Below, piece after piece: positions 27,946-38,196 of a stretch of 64,000 nucleotides of DNA. This stretch comes from an uncultured Anaeromyxobacter sp. GTDB taxonomy: Bacteria; Myxococcota; Myxococcia; Myxococcales; Anaeromyxobacteraceae. The stretch is taken from NCBI GenBank assembly GCA_903855945.1, contig CAIOAK010000082.1, forward strand, positions 1-64,000, read 5' to 3'. The notes below the pieces were generated by a model. It worked only from the letters and a program-made list of their open reading frames with translations, had not been told where the DNA came from and ran no database searches. Positions within the stretch are counted from its first letter, which is position 1. Each line of letters starts with the position of its first letter. The position numbers and the translations under genes are program-made.

Positions 27946-29045
27946 GGGGCCCTCGCCGTAGACCGCACCACCTCGAGCGTCCTCCGCGCCACCTCGTCCC
28001 AGGAAAGCGGCTCCCGATCGAGGCGCGTCGGGGCAGGCAGCCGGAGCGCCGCCGCGACCGCGGTCGGATCGTCGAAGTTCACCTGGTTCTCCGGCGGCAG
28101 CCCGATCTCGTCGAACACCGGGAGACGGGAGGCGATGACGCGCGCGCCGGCCGAGGCGGCCTCCACGACCGGGAGACCGAAGCCCTCGTAGCGGGTGGGA
28201 AAGAGCACGGCGCGGGCCGCTGCGAGGAGCGCGTCCACCTGCGCCCGCGGCACGAAGCCGAGGTGGAGCACTTCCCTCTCCACGCCCAGGCTGCGGGCGA
28301 GCGGGAGGAGTTCGCGATCCCATAGCGGGGTCCGCTGCCCGGTGAGGACGAGCCGCTCCCCAACCTCGCCCGATCGCCGGAGGGACGCGAAGATGCGGAG
28401 CAGCCGATCGTGCCCCTTGTGCGGCCAGGTGGCCGCCGGGCAGTAGAGGAAGGAGCCAGGCGCGAGACCGGCCGGGAGCGTGGTCGGCGCCCCTTCCCGA
28501 CGCGGCTCGACCCCGAGGGGCACGACCACGCCCTTGCCGCGCGGCAGCCCGCAGCGCTCCTCCAGCGCGTCGAGCGTGAAGCGACTGATGGCGATCACCG
28601 CCGCGGCCCGCTCCTGGCTCCGGGGGTAGACGCGGGGACGGAAGGTCCGGTCGAAGAGCCCGAAGTGGTCGGGGAGGTGGACGTGCTGGACGTCCACCGC
28701 GGTGACCACCGCCGGTCCCGGCGCCCGGTGCGGGAAGATCGACTGCTGCGGGAAGAGGGTGACGTCGGGCGCGGCGGCGGCCAGCACGCGCTCGGAGAGC
28801 CGGTCCCGCCAGGGCGTGTAGGCCTCGGCGATGCGCCGGGCCACGAGCGAGCGGGCCCCGTAGGGCATGACCACCTTGCTCCAGCCCTCGCCGGTGATCT
28901 CCCGGTCGAGATCCCGGTCGAGGAGGAGCAGGAGCTCTTCGCCCCGGGCGGCCGCCGGCAGGTGGCGCACGAGCGCCCGGACGTAGGTCTCGGCGCCTCC
29001 GACCTGGCCGGGGCGGAGCGACAGCAGCGAAAGCGCGATGCGCAC
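27942..29045 (-). CDS. glycosyltransferase family 4 (mannosyltransferase-like)
   Basis: 367 residues, GT-B fold. LLSLRPGQVGGAETYVRALV starts the acceptor domain; VTAVDVQHVHLPDHFGLFDR and ISRFTLDALEERCGLPRGKG are typical of GT4 mannosyltransferases; the donor domain has CPAATWPHKGHDRLLRIFAS and VLFPTRYEGFGLPVVEAASA. The GTG at 29045 is used. It is divergent from the GT2-methyltransferase gene with 26 bases between them, and a TTGTATAAG stretch at 29055-29063 in that gap could serve as a -10 box for either direction. The donor sugar is not known. Confidence 0.9.
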   Translation of the reverse strand: MRIALSLLSLRPGQVGGAETYVRALVRHLPAAARGEELLLLLDRDLDREITGEGWSKVVMPYGARSLVARRIAEAYTPWRDRLSERVLAAAAPDVTLFPQQSIFPHRAPGPAVVTAVDVQHVHLPDHFGLFDRTFRPRVYPRSQERAAAVIAISRFTLDALEERCGLPRGKGVVVPLGVEPRREGAPTTLPAGLAPGSFLYCPAATWPHKGHDRLLRIFASLRRSGEVGERLVLTGQRTPLWDRELLPLARSLGVEREVLHLGFVPRAQVDALLAAARAVLFPTRYEGFGLPVVEAASAGARVIASRLPVFDEIGLPPENQVNFDDPTAVAAALRLPAPTRLDREPLSWDEVARRTLEVVRSTARAP

Positions 29046-29071
29046 CGGCGCATTGTATAAGGAAGGCTCGC

Positions 29072-30583
29072 ATGTCGTCCCTCACCGTCCTCGTGCCGGT
29101 CTACAACGAGCAGCACCTCGTGGCCGCCTCGCTGAGGCGACTCGCGGTGCTGGAGACGAGCCCCCACCTCGAGCGGGTCCAGGTGGTGGTGGTGGACGAC
29201 TCGTCCCGCGACGCGACGCCGACGGTGCTGGCCTCCTTCGCGGCGGAGCGGGGCATCGCGCTCGCCCCCCCTCCCCCGGCCGCACCGCGCGCCGGGACCG
29301 GGCCCGTACCCGCCGTGGAGCTGGGGCGCGGCCTCCACGGCAAGACCGAGTGGATCTTCCTCCGCCACGAGCGGAACGGCGGCAAGGGGACGGCCATCCA
29401 GACGGCGCTGGCCCGGGCCGACGGCGCCTACACCGTGATCCACGACGCCGATCTCGAGTACCACCCGGTCGACATCGTACGCATGGTGGACGTCTTCGTG
29501 ACCGAGCGGGCCGACGCGGTCTTCGGCTCCCGGTTCGCAGGGGGCGAGTCCCGCCGCGTCCTCTTCTTCCGCCACGAGCTCGGCAACAAGCTCCTGACCT
29601 TCCTCACCAACCTGGTCACGAACCTGAACCTCACCGACATGGAGACCTGCTACAAGGCCGTCCGCACCGACCTCCTGCGGTCGATCCCCATCGTCTCGAA
29701 CGACTTCCGGCTCGAGCCGGAGCTCACCATCAAGCTGGCGAAGCGGGAGGCGCGGGTCTTCGAGGTGCCCATCCGCTACTCGGGGCGCACCTACCAGGAG
29801 GGGAAGAAGATCGACTGGCGGGACGGCTTCCGCGCGCTGGGCGCCATCCTCAGGTTCACTCTCAGTGATGAGATCTACGTCCAGGACGAGCCGGGGCTCG
29901 CCATGACCCGGCGGCTCGCCTCGGCGGGGCGCTTCACCGGCTGGATGGCGGATCTCATCCGGCCGTTCCTGGGCTCGCGGCTGCTCGAGATCGGCTCGGG
30001 CACAGGGGCCATGACCCGGCGGCTCGTGCCCCGCGATCTCTACGTGGCGAGCGAGGTCGATCCGCTCTACCTGGAGACGCTGCGCAACCTGACCGCCGAC
30101 CGCCCCTACCTCGAGGCGCGCTACACCGACGTCACCGACGTCGCGTCCTACCCCCATTTGGAGGGCGGGTTCGATTCCGTCGTTTGCTTGAACGTGATCG
30201 AGCACGTGGACGACGACGTGGGCGCGCTCCAGAACGTCCGGTCGGCCCTCGCCCCCGGGGGGCGCGCCGTGGTGCTCGTCCCCTCCGGACCCTGGAACTT
30301 CGGCACGCTCGACGAGGCGCTCGGGCACCGGCGGCGATACACCGAGGCGACCCTCCGAGACCTGGCCTCGCGCGCGGGCCTGGCCGTCACCGAGGTGATC
30401 GCCTTCAACCGGCTCTCCTCCCTGCCCTGGTGGGTGAACGGGCGGCTCCTGCGCCGGAGCTCGGCGGGCCGGTTCCAGATCGGCCTCGTCGACTGGCTGA
30501 CGCCGATCTTCCGTCGCATCGATCGCTTCCTCCCCCTGCCCCCCCTGTCGCTCATCGCGGTGATGGAGCGGCGGCCGGACTAA
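29072..30583 (+). CDS. fusion of GT2 glycosyltransferase and SAM methyltransferase
   Basis: 503 residues. Residues 1 to about 270 are a GT2 (DPM1/GtrB-like) sugar transferase: LTVLVPVYNEQHLVAASLRR, VVVVDDSSRDAT, RNGGKGTAIQTALARADGAY, then HDADLEY with the metal-binding DxD, and METCYKAVRTD. Residues about 300-500 are a SAM methyltransferase: RLLEIGSGTGAMTRRLVPRD, FDSVVCLNVIEHVDDDVGAL, and APGGRAVVLVPSGPWNFGTL. No membrane segment is present. The ATG at 29072 has a GGAAGG ribosome site. A dispersed palindrome lies at 29855, and the stop TAA is the first edge of a 60-bp palindrome. Confidence 0.9.
   Translation: MSSLTVLVPVYNEQHLVAASLRRLAVLETSPHLERVQVVVVDDSSRDATPTVLASFAAERGIALAPPPPAAPRAGTGPVPAVELGRGLHGKTEWIFLRHERNGGKGTAIQTALARADGAYTVIHDADLEYHPVDIVRMVDVFVTERADAVFGSRFAGGESRRVLFFRHELGNKLLTFLTNLVTNLNLTDMETCYKAVRTDLLRSIPIVSNDFRLEPELTIKLAKREARVFEVPIRYSGRTYQEGKKIDWRDGFRALGAILRFTLSDEIYVQDEPGLAMTRRLASAGRFTGWMADLIRPFLGSRLLEIGSGTGAMTRRLVPRDLYVASEVDPLYLETLRNLTADRPYLEARYTDVTDVASYPHLEGGFDSVVCLNVIEHVDDDVGALQNVRSALAPGGRAVVLVPSGPWNFGTLDEALGHRRRYTEATLRDLASRAGLAVTEVIAFNRLSSLPWWVNGRLLRRSSAGRFQIGLVDWLTPIFRRIDRFLPLPPLSLIAVMERRPD
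29855..29869. repeat. dispersed palindrome, copy 3 (TTCACT-CTC-AGTGAT)
   Basis: Inverted repeat with one mismatch (last base T, not A), inside the GT2 domain. Unlike most copies, it is read here in another frame (Phe-Thr-Leu-Ser-Asp), so the DNA motif rather than one peptide seems to be what is kept. Confidence 0.65.
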
Positions 30584-30642
30584 GTGCTCCGACCCAGGCA
30601 CATCGCCTACTGCGAACGTCGACATGCCTAGGTCGGAGCACT
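30583..30642. repeat. 60-bp imperfect palindrome covering the gap before the nucleotidyltransferase-like gene
   Basis: Left arm 30583-30594 (AGTGCTCCGACC) and right arm 30631-30642 (GGTCGGAGCACT) are perfect 12-bp inverted repeats. After one mismatch a further 5 bp pair (30596-30600 with 30625-30629), with about 24 unpaired bases between, themselves holding a TCGC/GCGA mini-hairpin. The element starts at the last base of the GT2 stop and ends one base before the next GTG start (30644). GGAG at 30635-30638, the only ribosome-site candidate for that gene, lies within the right arm. It resembles a MITE or REP-type element; no target duplication is evident. Confidence 0.8.
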
Positions 30643-30643
30643 A

Positions 30644-31570
30644 GTGTCCCTCTCCGAAGCCATCCGCGCCCTCGCCGCCTTCGAGCCCCCCTCCGAGCTG
30701 CCGCCGGTCGACCTGGCGCTCCTCGCCGAGGTGCTCGAGTCGAACGGCCTCGCCCCGCTGGCGAGCTACCACCTCGAGACCTGCGCGCTCGGCGCCGGCG
30801 TCCCGGCCCAGTTCCGCGAGAAGCTCCTCGCCCTCTACCAGGGGGTGGTGAACGACAACGTCTACCGTGTGATGACCCTCCGGGGAGCGCTCCGGGCGAG
30901 CCCGGTGCCGGTGGTGGTGCTCTCCGGGCTGGCGGCGGTGGACTGGCTCTACCCGCATCTCGCCTTCCGGCCGCTCGGCGACATCCGGCTCGCGGTCCGG
31001 GGCGAGGATGGCGCCCCCTTCGCGGAGGCGGCGAAGGGGGTGGGATTCAAGGTCGAGGCGGTGGCGGGCGGGGGTACTGGCGTGGCCTTCGGCGACGACC
31101 GGGTCCGCTTCACCATCCAGGAAGGGCTCTGGGCCGGGGCGCCGCCGGACCCCTCCCTCTTCGAGCGGGCCACCCCGGTGCCCGTCCTCGGGGCGCGGGT
31201 GCTCCGACCCTCGCCCGAGGACATGCTCCTCGCCACGGTGGGGGAGCAGGCCGAGCAGGGGCTCCTCGCGCCGCTCGTCACCTACGTGGACCTCCGGGAG
31301 CTCCTCCGGCTCGACCCTCCGCTCAATTCACTGTACGTGAAATCGCGCGCCGCGGCCACCGGCCTCTCCCGGGCGCTCTCCGGGGCGCTCTCGCTCGTGG
31401 CCCACCACTTCCCGGAGACGGCCGAGGCGGCCCGGGCGCTCTCGCCCGATCTCTCCGCCCCGGAGCGAGCGGCGGTGGACGCGGTGGTCCGGTCGGCGAG
31501 CGATCCGGGGCGGCTCACCCACCTGCGCGGAGCCCAGGCGGCGGCCCGGCTGGCGGTCCTCCCCCGGTAG
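30644..31570 (+). CDS. nucleotidyltransferase-like protein (NTP_transf_5-type, degenerate)
   Basis: 308 residues, no membrane segment. It resembles uncharacterised nucleotidyltransferases of the PF14907 type often found in exopolysaccharide loci: VVVLSGLAAVDWLYPHLAFR followed by PLGDIRLAVRGED, where the family usually has D-x-D in a DIDLLV-like strand. Here the second Asp is replaced by Arg, so catalysis is doubtful. The start is GTG at 30644, and its ribosome site is inside the palindrome just upstream. A dispersed palindrome sits at 31327. Assignment to the family is by pattern only. Confidence 0.7.
   Translation: MSLSEAIRALAAFEPPSELPPVDLALLAEVLESNGLAPLASYHLETCALGAGVPAQFREKLLALYQGVVNDNVYRVMTLRGALRASPVPVVVLSGLAAVDWLYPHLAFRPLGDIRLAVRGEDGAPFAEAAKGVGFKVEAVAGGGTGVAFGDDRVRFTIQEGLWAGAPPDPSLFERATPVPVLGARVLRPSPEDMLLATVGEQAEQGLLAPLVTYVDLRELLRLDPPLNSLYVKSRAAATGLSRALSGALSLVAHHFPETAEAARALSPDLSAPERAAVDAVVRSASDPGRLTHLRGAQAAARLAVLPR
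31327..31341. repeat. dispersed palindrome, copy 4 (TTCACT-GTA-CGTGAA)
   Basis: TTCAC/GTGAA arms are perfect with a 5-base spacer; the sixth pair of the consensus is not kept (T to C). It encodes Ser-Leu-Tyr-Val-Lys in the nucleotidyltransferase-like gene through TCA CTG TAC GTG AAA. Confidence 0.65.
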
Positions 31571-31619
31571 CCCGCCGGGAGGTGGCGGCGACCCCGGACC
31601 GTGGTGTAATGCCCCTCCC

Positions 31620-32339
31620 GTGCGCGTCCTCGCCATCATCCCCGCCTTCAACGAGGAGCGAAGCCTGCCGGCCGTGGTGGACGGCCTGCGCCGGGCCGCG
31701 CCGGGCGTGGACCTCTGCGTGGTGGACGACGGCTCCACCGACGGTACGGCCGCCGTGGCCGGCGCCCTCGGGGTCACGGTCCTCTCCCTGTCCGTCAACC
31801 TGGGGATCGGCGGGGCCGTCCAGGCCGGCTACCGCTGGGCGCGAGACCGGGGATACGACGTGGCGGTCCAGGTGGACGGGGACGGACAGCACGACGCGCG
31901 CTTCCTCCTCCCTCTCGTGGAGGAGGTCTCCTCGGGGCGGGCCGATCTCGTCGTGGGCTCCCGCTTCGCCGGGCCCCGGGTCGAGGGGGCCTTCCGGTCC
32001 ACGTGGGGGCGGCGCCTCGGCATCCGCTACCTCGCGGCGATGCTCCGGCTGCGCTGCGGAGCCCGGGTGACCGATCCCACCTCCGGCTTCCGCGCCGCCG
32101 GCCGGCGCGCCATCGAGCTCTTCGCCCGCGCCTACCCTCCTGACTACCCCGAGCCCGAGTCGATCGCGGTGGCCGCCCGGGCCGGCCTGCGGGTGACCGA
32201 GATCCCGGTCCGCATGAGCGAGCGGCTCCACGGCGAGAGCTCCATCGACCTCTCGCGCAGCCTCTACTACCTCGTCAAGGTCTCCATCGCGCTGGTGCTC
32301 CTCCCCACGCGTGAGCCGTCGGGGGAGGAGGCCGCGTGA
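31620..32339 (+). CDS. glycosyltransferase family 2 (dolichol-phosphate-mannose-synthase-like)
   Basis: 239 residues. VLAIIPAFNEERSLPAVVDG, CVVDDGSTDGTAA and VDGDGQHDARFLLPLVEE carry the GT2 nucleotide-sugar and metal-binding acidic motifs; TDPTSGFRAAGRRAIELFA is typical of the DPM1 class. It would transfer a sugar to a polyprenyl phosphate or a growing glycan at the inner membrane. The GTG start is used. Its stop overlaps the DUF2304 gene (GTGA), a pairing that is common in such loci and suggests a working GT2 plus membrane partner. Confidence 0.93.
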   Translation: MRVLAIIPAFNEERSLPAVVDGLRRAAPGVDLCVVDDGSTDGTAAVAGALGVTVLSLSVNLGIGGAVQAGYRWARDRGYDVAVQVDGDGQHDARFLLPLVEEVSSGRADLVVGSRFAGPRVEGAFRSTWGRRLGIRYLAAMLRLRCGARVTDPTSGFRAAGRRAIELFARAYPPDYPEPESIAVAARAGLRVTEIPVRMSERLHGESSIDLSRSLYYLVKVSIALVLLPTREPSGEEAA

Positions 32340-32737
32340 GGCACGACATCGTCCCGCTCGAGTTGCAGGTCGTCTCCATCGTCGTCCTGCTGATCTTCCT
32401 CGGGTGGGTTCTGCGCCTGGTCCGGACGCAGCGGCTGTCGCTCCGGGACAGCCTGGTGTGGGTGGTGACGACGCTCCTCGCCACCCTCGTCGCGCTCTTC
32501 CCGGGGATCCTGGTCCGTGCGGCCCACCTCTTCGGCTTCCAGCTCGCCTCGAACGCCCTCTTCGGCGCCGCCGTCCTCTACCTCGCCGTGAACGTCCTCG
32601 TGAACACGGTCACCGGCTCCCAGAACGCGTCCCGCATCCGGCGGCTCACGCAGGAGTGCGCCGCGCTCCGCGCCGAGGTCGAGGAGATGCGTCGGGGGCG
32701 CGCCCCGGGAGACCCCGGTTCCGGTCCCGCTCCGTGA
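32336..32737 (+). CDS. DUF2304 membrane protein
   Basis: 133 residues. The N-terminal 90 residues have three hydrophobic segments (LQVVSIVVLLIFLGWVL, DSLVWVVTTLLATLVALFP, and a third around 70-88), followed by a charged coiled tail (SRIRRLTQECAALRAEVEEM). This matches DUF2304 proteins that follow GT2 enzymes, where they may anchor or regulate the transferase. It starts and ends in GTGA overlaps with its neighbours, so the three genes form a tight unit. Confidence 0.9.
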   Translation: MRHDIVPLELQVVSIVVLLIFLGWVLRLVRTQRLSLRDSLVWVVTTLLATLVALFPGILVRAAHLFGFQLASNALFGAAVLYLAVNVLVNTVTGSQNASRIRRLTQECAALRAEVEEMRRGRAPGDPGSGPAP

Positions 32738-33528
32738 GCCGTCCGCTCGTCTCCATCGTCGTCCCCTCCCTCGACCAGCGCCCCTTCGTGGCGCGCACGA
32801 TGGAGAGCCTCCTCTCGCAGCGCGGCGACTTCGACCTCGAGGTGCGGGTGCAGGACGGCGGCAGCACGGATGGAACGCTGGAGGTGCTGGAAGGGTACCG
32901 GGACCGGATCTCGCTCGTGGTGGAGCGGGACGGAGGGCAGGCCGACGCGGTGAACCGGGGACTCTCCCGGGCCCGGGGCGACATCCTCGCCTGGGTGAAC
33001 TCGGACGACCTGCTCCGTCCCGGCGCGATCCAGTCGGTGGTGGAGGGATTCCGGGACCACCCCGAGGCTCTCTGGCTTCACGGAATGTGCGACATCGTCG
33101 GCGCGGACGATCGGATCATCCGGCGGCCGGTGGCCGCCTACAAGCACTTCCGGGCCCGTCGCCATTCTCTCGCCGGGCTCCTCGTCGAGAACTACGTGAG
33201 CCAGATGACCGTCTTCTGGCGCCGCAGGATGATGGAACGCGTGGGCGTCCTCGACCCGACGCTCCGCTACACCTTCGACTACGACCTCTGGCTGCGCTTC
33301 GCCCGCGTCGCACCGCCCCTCTGGCTGGACCGGACGCTGGCCGCGTTCCGCTGGCACGTCACCTCGAAGAGCGGCTCGGCCTTCGAGGCCCAGTTCGAGG
33401 AGGACCACCGGGTCTTCCTCCGCCACGCTCCGCCGGGGCCCGGGCTGCGCCTCCGGAAGCGGATGCGCACCGCACAGATCCTCCTCGTCTACCGCCTCCT
33501 GCGGGCTTTGCGCCCCGGGGTTCGGTGA
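32734..33528 (+). CDS. glycosyltransferase family 2
   Basis: 264 residues. PLVSIVVPSLDQRPFVARTM and VRVQDGGSTDGTLEVLEGY are the GT2 N-terminal blocks, ARGDILAWVNSDDLLRPGAI contains the SDD variant of the metal-binding motif, and YDLWLRFARVAPPLWLDRTL is the acceptor-side Asp region. The fold matches rhamnosyl- or galactosyl-type GT2 enzymes of polysaccharide loci. The GTG start overlaps the DUF2304 stop. It is the last transferase of the locus before the UDP-glucose dehydrogenase, 40 bases on. Confidence 0.92.
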   Translation: MSRPLVSIVVPSLDQRPFVARTMESLLSQRGDFDLEVRVQDGGSTDGTLEVLEGYRDRISLVVERDGGQADAVNRGLSRARGDILAWVNSDDLLRPGAIQSVVEGFRDHPEALWLHGMCDIVGADDRIIRRPVAAYKHFRARRHSLAGLLVENYVSQMTVFWRRRMMERVGVLDPTLRYTFDYDLWLRFARVAPPLWLDRTLAAFRWHVTSKSGSAFEAQFEEDHRVFLRHAPPGPGLRLRKRMRTAQILLVYRLLRALRPGVR

Positions 33529-33568
33529 TAGATTTCCCGGACCGGATCGCAACGAAAGGACCTCCACC

Positions 33569-34876
33569 GTGAAGATCGCCGTCATCGGGACCGGCTACGT
33601 CGGCCTCGTCACCGGAACCTGCCTCGCCGAGACCGGCCACCGCGTCACCTGCGTGGACCTCGACGAGAGGAAGATCGCGAAGCTCCGCGGGGGCGGCATC
33701 CCCATCTACGAGCCGGGGCTCGAGGAGCTCGTGAAGCGGAACGTCCGGGACGGGCGGCTCGACTTCACCACCTCCACCGCCGAGGCGGCCCGGGACGTGG
33801 ACGTGGCCTTCATCGCCGTGGGCACCCCTCCCGGCGAGACCGGCGAGGCCGACCTCTCCTACGTGCTGGCCGCCGCCGAGCAGATCGGGCGCGCCATCGG
33901 CCGCTACACGGTCATCGTGAACAAGAGCACGGTACCGGTGGGCAGCGCCGACCGGGTGGCCGACGTGGTGGCGAAGGTCACGAAGATCCCCTTCGACGTG
34001 GTCTCGAACCCCGAGTTCCTCAAGGAGGGGGCGGCCATCGACGACTTCATGCGCCCCGACCGGATCGTGGTGGGGGTGAACTCGGAGCGCGCGAAGGGCG
34101 TGATGGCCGAGCTGTACGCTCCGTTCGTCCGCACCGAGCAGCCCATCCTCTTCATGGACCGGCGCTCCTCCGAGCTCACCAAGTACGCCGCCAACGCCAT
34201 GCTCGCCACCCGCATCTCCTTCATGAACGACGTGGCGGCGCTCTGCGAGCGGGTCGGCGCCGACGTGGACCACGTGCGTCGCGGCATGGGATCGGACAAG
34301 CGCATCGGCTATCCGTTCCTGTTTCCGGGGGTTGGCTTCGGTGGTTCCTGTTTCCCGAAAGACGTCCGCGCCCTCATGACCATGGCCCGCGCCGTCGGGC
34401 TCGACTTCGACCTGCTCCGGTCGGTGGAGCGGGTGAACGAGCGGCAGAAGCGCACGCTGCTCGAGAAGGCGCAGAAGCACTTCGGCTCGCTGCAGGGGCT
34501 CACCTTCGCGGTCTGGGGTCTCGCCTTCAAGCCCAAGACCGACGACATGCGGGAGGCTCCCGCCATCACCATCATCGAGGGGCTCCTCGGCAACGGCGCG
34601 AAGGTCCGGGTCCACGATCCGGTGGCCCACGAGGTGGCGGCCGCCATCTTCGGCACGCGGGTCGAGTTCTCCCCCGATCCCTACGCGGCCGCGGCCGGCG
34701 CCGACGCGCTCGTGCTCGTCACCGAGTGGAACGAGTTCCGCCAGCCCGACTTCGACCGGCTCAAGAAGGCCATGAAGCAGCCGGTCCTCTTCGACGGGCG
34801 CAACGTCTGGGATCCCCGCAAGGTGCGGGAGATGGGCTTCACCTACCAGGGGATCGGGCGGGCCGCCCGGGAGTGA
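33569..34876 (+). CDS. ugd: UDP-glucose 6-dehydrogenase
   Basis: NAD-dependent oxidation of UDP-glucose to UDP-glucuronate, a precursor for acidic polysaccharides. 435 residues, normal length. The N-terminal Rossmann motif is IGTGYVGLVTGTCLAETGHR; the catalytic Cys is in GVGFGGSCFPKDVRAL near residue 260; the C-terminal domain has GLAFKPKTDDMREAPAI. The GTG start has an AAAGGA ribosome site. It closes the glycan locus and would feed it with UDP-glucuronic acid. The neighbouring gene is convergent, 13 bases away. Confidence 0.96.
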   Translation: MKIAVIGTGYVGLVTGTCLAETGHRVTCVDLDERKIAKLRGGGIPIYEPGLEELVKRNVRDGRLDFTTSTAEAARDVDVAFIAVGTPPGETGEADLSYVLAAAEQIGRAIGRYTVIVNKSTVPVGSADRVADVVAKVTKIPFDVVSNPEFLKEGAAIDDFMRPDRIVVGVNSERAKGVMAELYAPFVRTEQPILFMDRRSSELTKYAANAMLATRISFMNDVAALCERVGADVDHVRRGMGSDKRIGYPFLFPGVGFGGSCFPKDVRALMTMARAVGLDFDLLRSVERVNERQKRTLLEKAQKHFGSLQGLTFAVWGLAFKPKTDDMREAPAITIIEGLLGNGAKVRVHDPVAHEVAAAIFGTRVEFSPDPYAAAAGADALVLVTEWNEFRQPDFDRLKKAMKQPVLFDGRNVWDPRKVREMGFTYQGIGRAARE

Positions 34877-34889
34877 ACCCCGGGGCCGG

Positions 34890-35599
34890 CTACGCGCTCG
34901 CGCGCGGCCCGCCGCCGGAGACGTCGGCGCCGAGCAGGAGCTCGGCCACGGCGTCCACCACGAGGGCCAGCCGGCGGTCGATCCGCAGCTCCTCCAGGAC
35001 CGCCAGCCGTGCATCCACGTCCGCGATGAGGGCCGCGGCCACCGCGTCGGCCATGTGGCCGGGCGCGCGCATCCGGGCCACCGCCTCGGCCAGGTCGCGC
35101 ACGCCGCTGTCGGCCTCGCTCCCCCGGGCGAGCTCGAGAACGCAACGCTCCAGCGTGGAGACCGATGCGGCGAGGGCCGGGGGGCCGCCGGCCGGGTACT
35201 CGTCCTCCAGCACCTCGGCGCGGAACTCCCGGTAGGGCTTGCCGGTGGAAAGGATCTCCTCCACGAGCCGCACCCGGGCCACGCCGCGGAGCAGGATGTT
35301 GTACCGGCCGTCGGGCAACCGCTCGTCCGCCTCGATGAAGCCGGCTCCGGCCACCGGGTGGACCGGCGCCCGCTCCCGCGCCTCGTCGTCGGCCTCGAGC
35401 AGGGTGGCCACCGCGATCAGCCGGTCGCCTTCCAGCGCGTCCTCCGTCATGGCCCGGTAGCGCGGCTCGAAGACGTGGAACGGTGCCGGCGTGCCCGGGA
35501 AGACCACCACCCCGGGCAGCGGGAAGATCTTCAGCGTTCCGGCCGACCCGCCGAGGAGTGCTCGGAGGCTCTCCGCGGCGGGGTGACCGGACCGCTCGC

Positions 35600-35603
<4 letters not shown>
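34890..35603 (-). CDS. LON-domain (substrate-binding domain) protein
   Basis: 237 residues that correspond only to the N-terminal LON domain (IFPLPGVVVFPGTPAPFHVF, then EPRYRAM), with no AAA+ or protease domain. Such stand-alone LON proteins may bind substrates or partners, but their job is largely unknown. A possible helical tail follows (ALVVDAVAELLLGAD). The ATG overlaps the pyrophosphatase stop (ATGA at 35600-35603), so it is translated together with the proton pump; a role in quality control of that membrane protein is a guess. Confidence 0.87.
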
Positions 35604-38059
<2,456 letters not shown>

Positions 38060-38120
38060 GGCGGGAACTCGATGCCTCCAATGTGCGGAAAGCCCCCGAA
38101 TACGCTCCGGGAGGCGCGGC

Positions 38121-38149
38121 ATACTACTGAACCGGTCCCTCCCCCGCAA
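38121..38149 (-). promoter_or_regulatory. sigma-70-type promoter candidate for the pyrophosphatase gene
   Basis: On the minus strand, TTGCGG (38149-38144) and TAGTAT (38126-38121) are separated by exactly 17 bases, with about 60 bases from the -10 box to the ATG at 38059. The match to TTGACA/TATAAT is four of six each. It is the best promoter-like pair in this 137-base gap. Confidence 0.45.
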
Positions 38150-38196
38150 GGCGTGGGTTGCCCGGCCCGCGCGGCGCGGTGTACGGTCGGCGCTCC

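Noticed and set aside
30583-30642. Reading the 60-bp palindrome as an ordinary intrinsic terminator
   Set aside because: The loop is about 24 bases, no T-run follows, and it ends at the start codon of the next co-directional gene.
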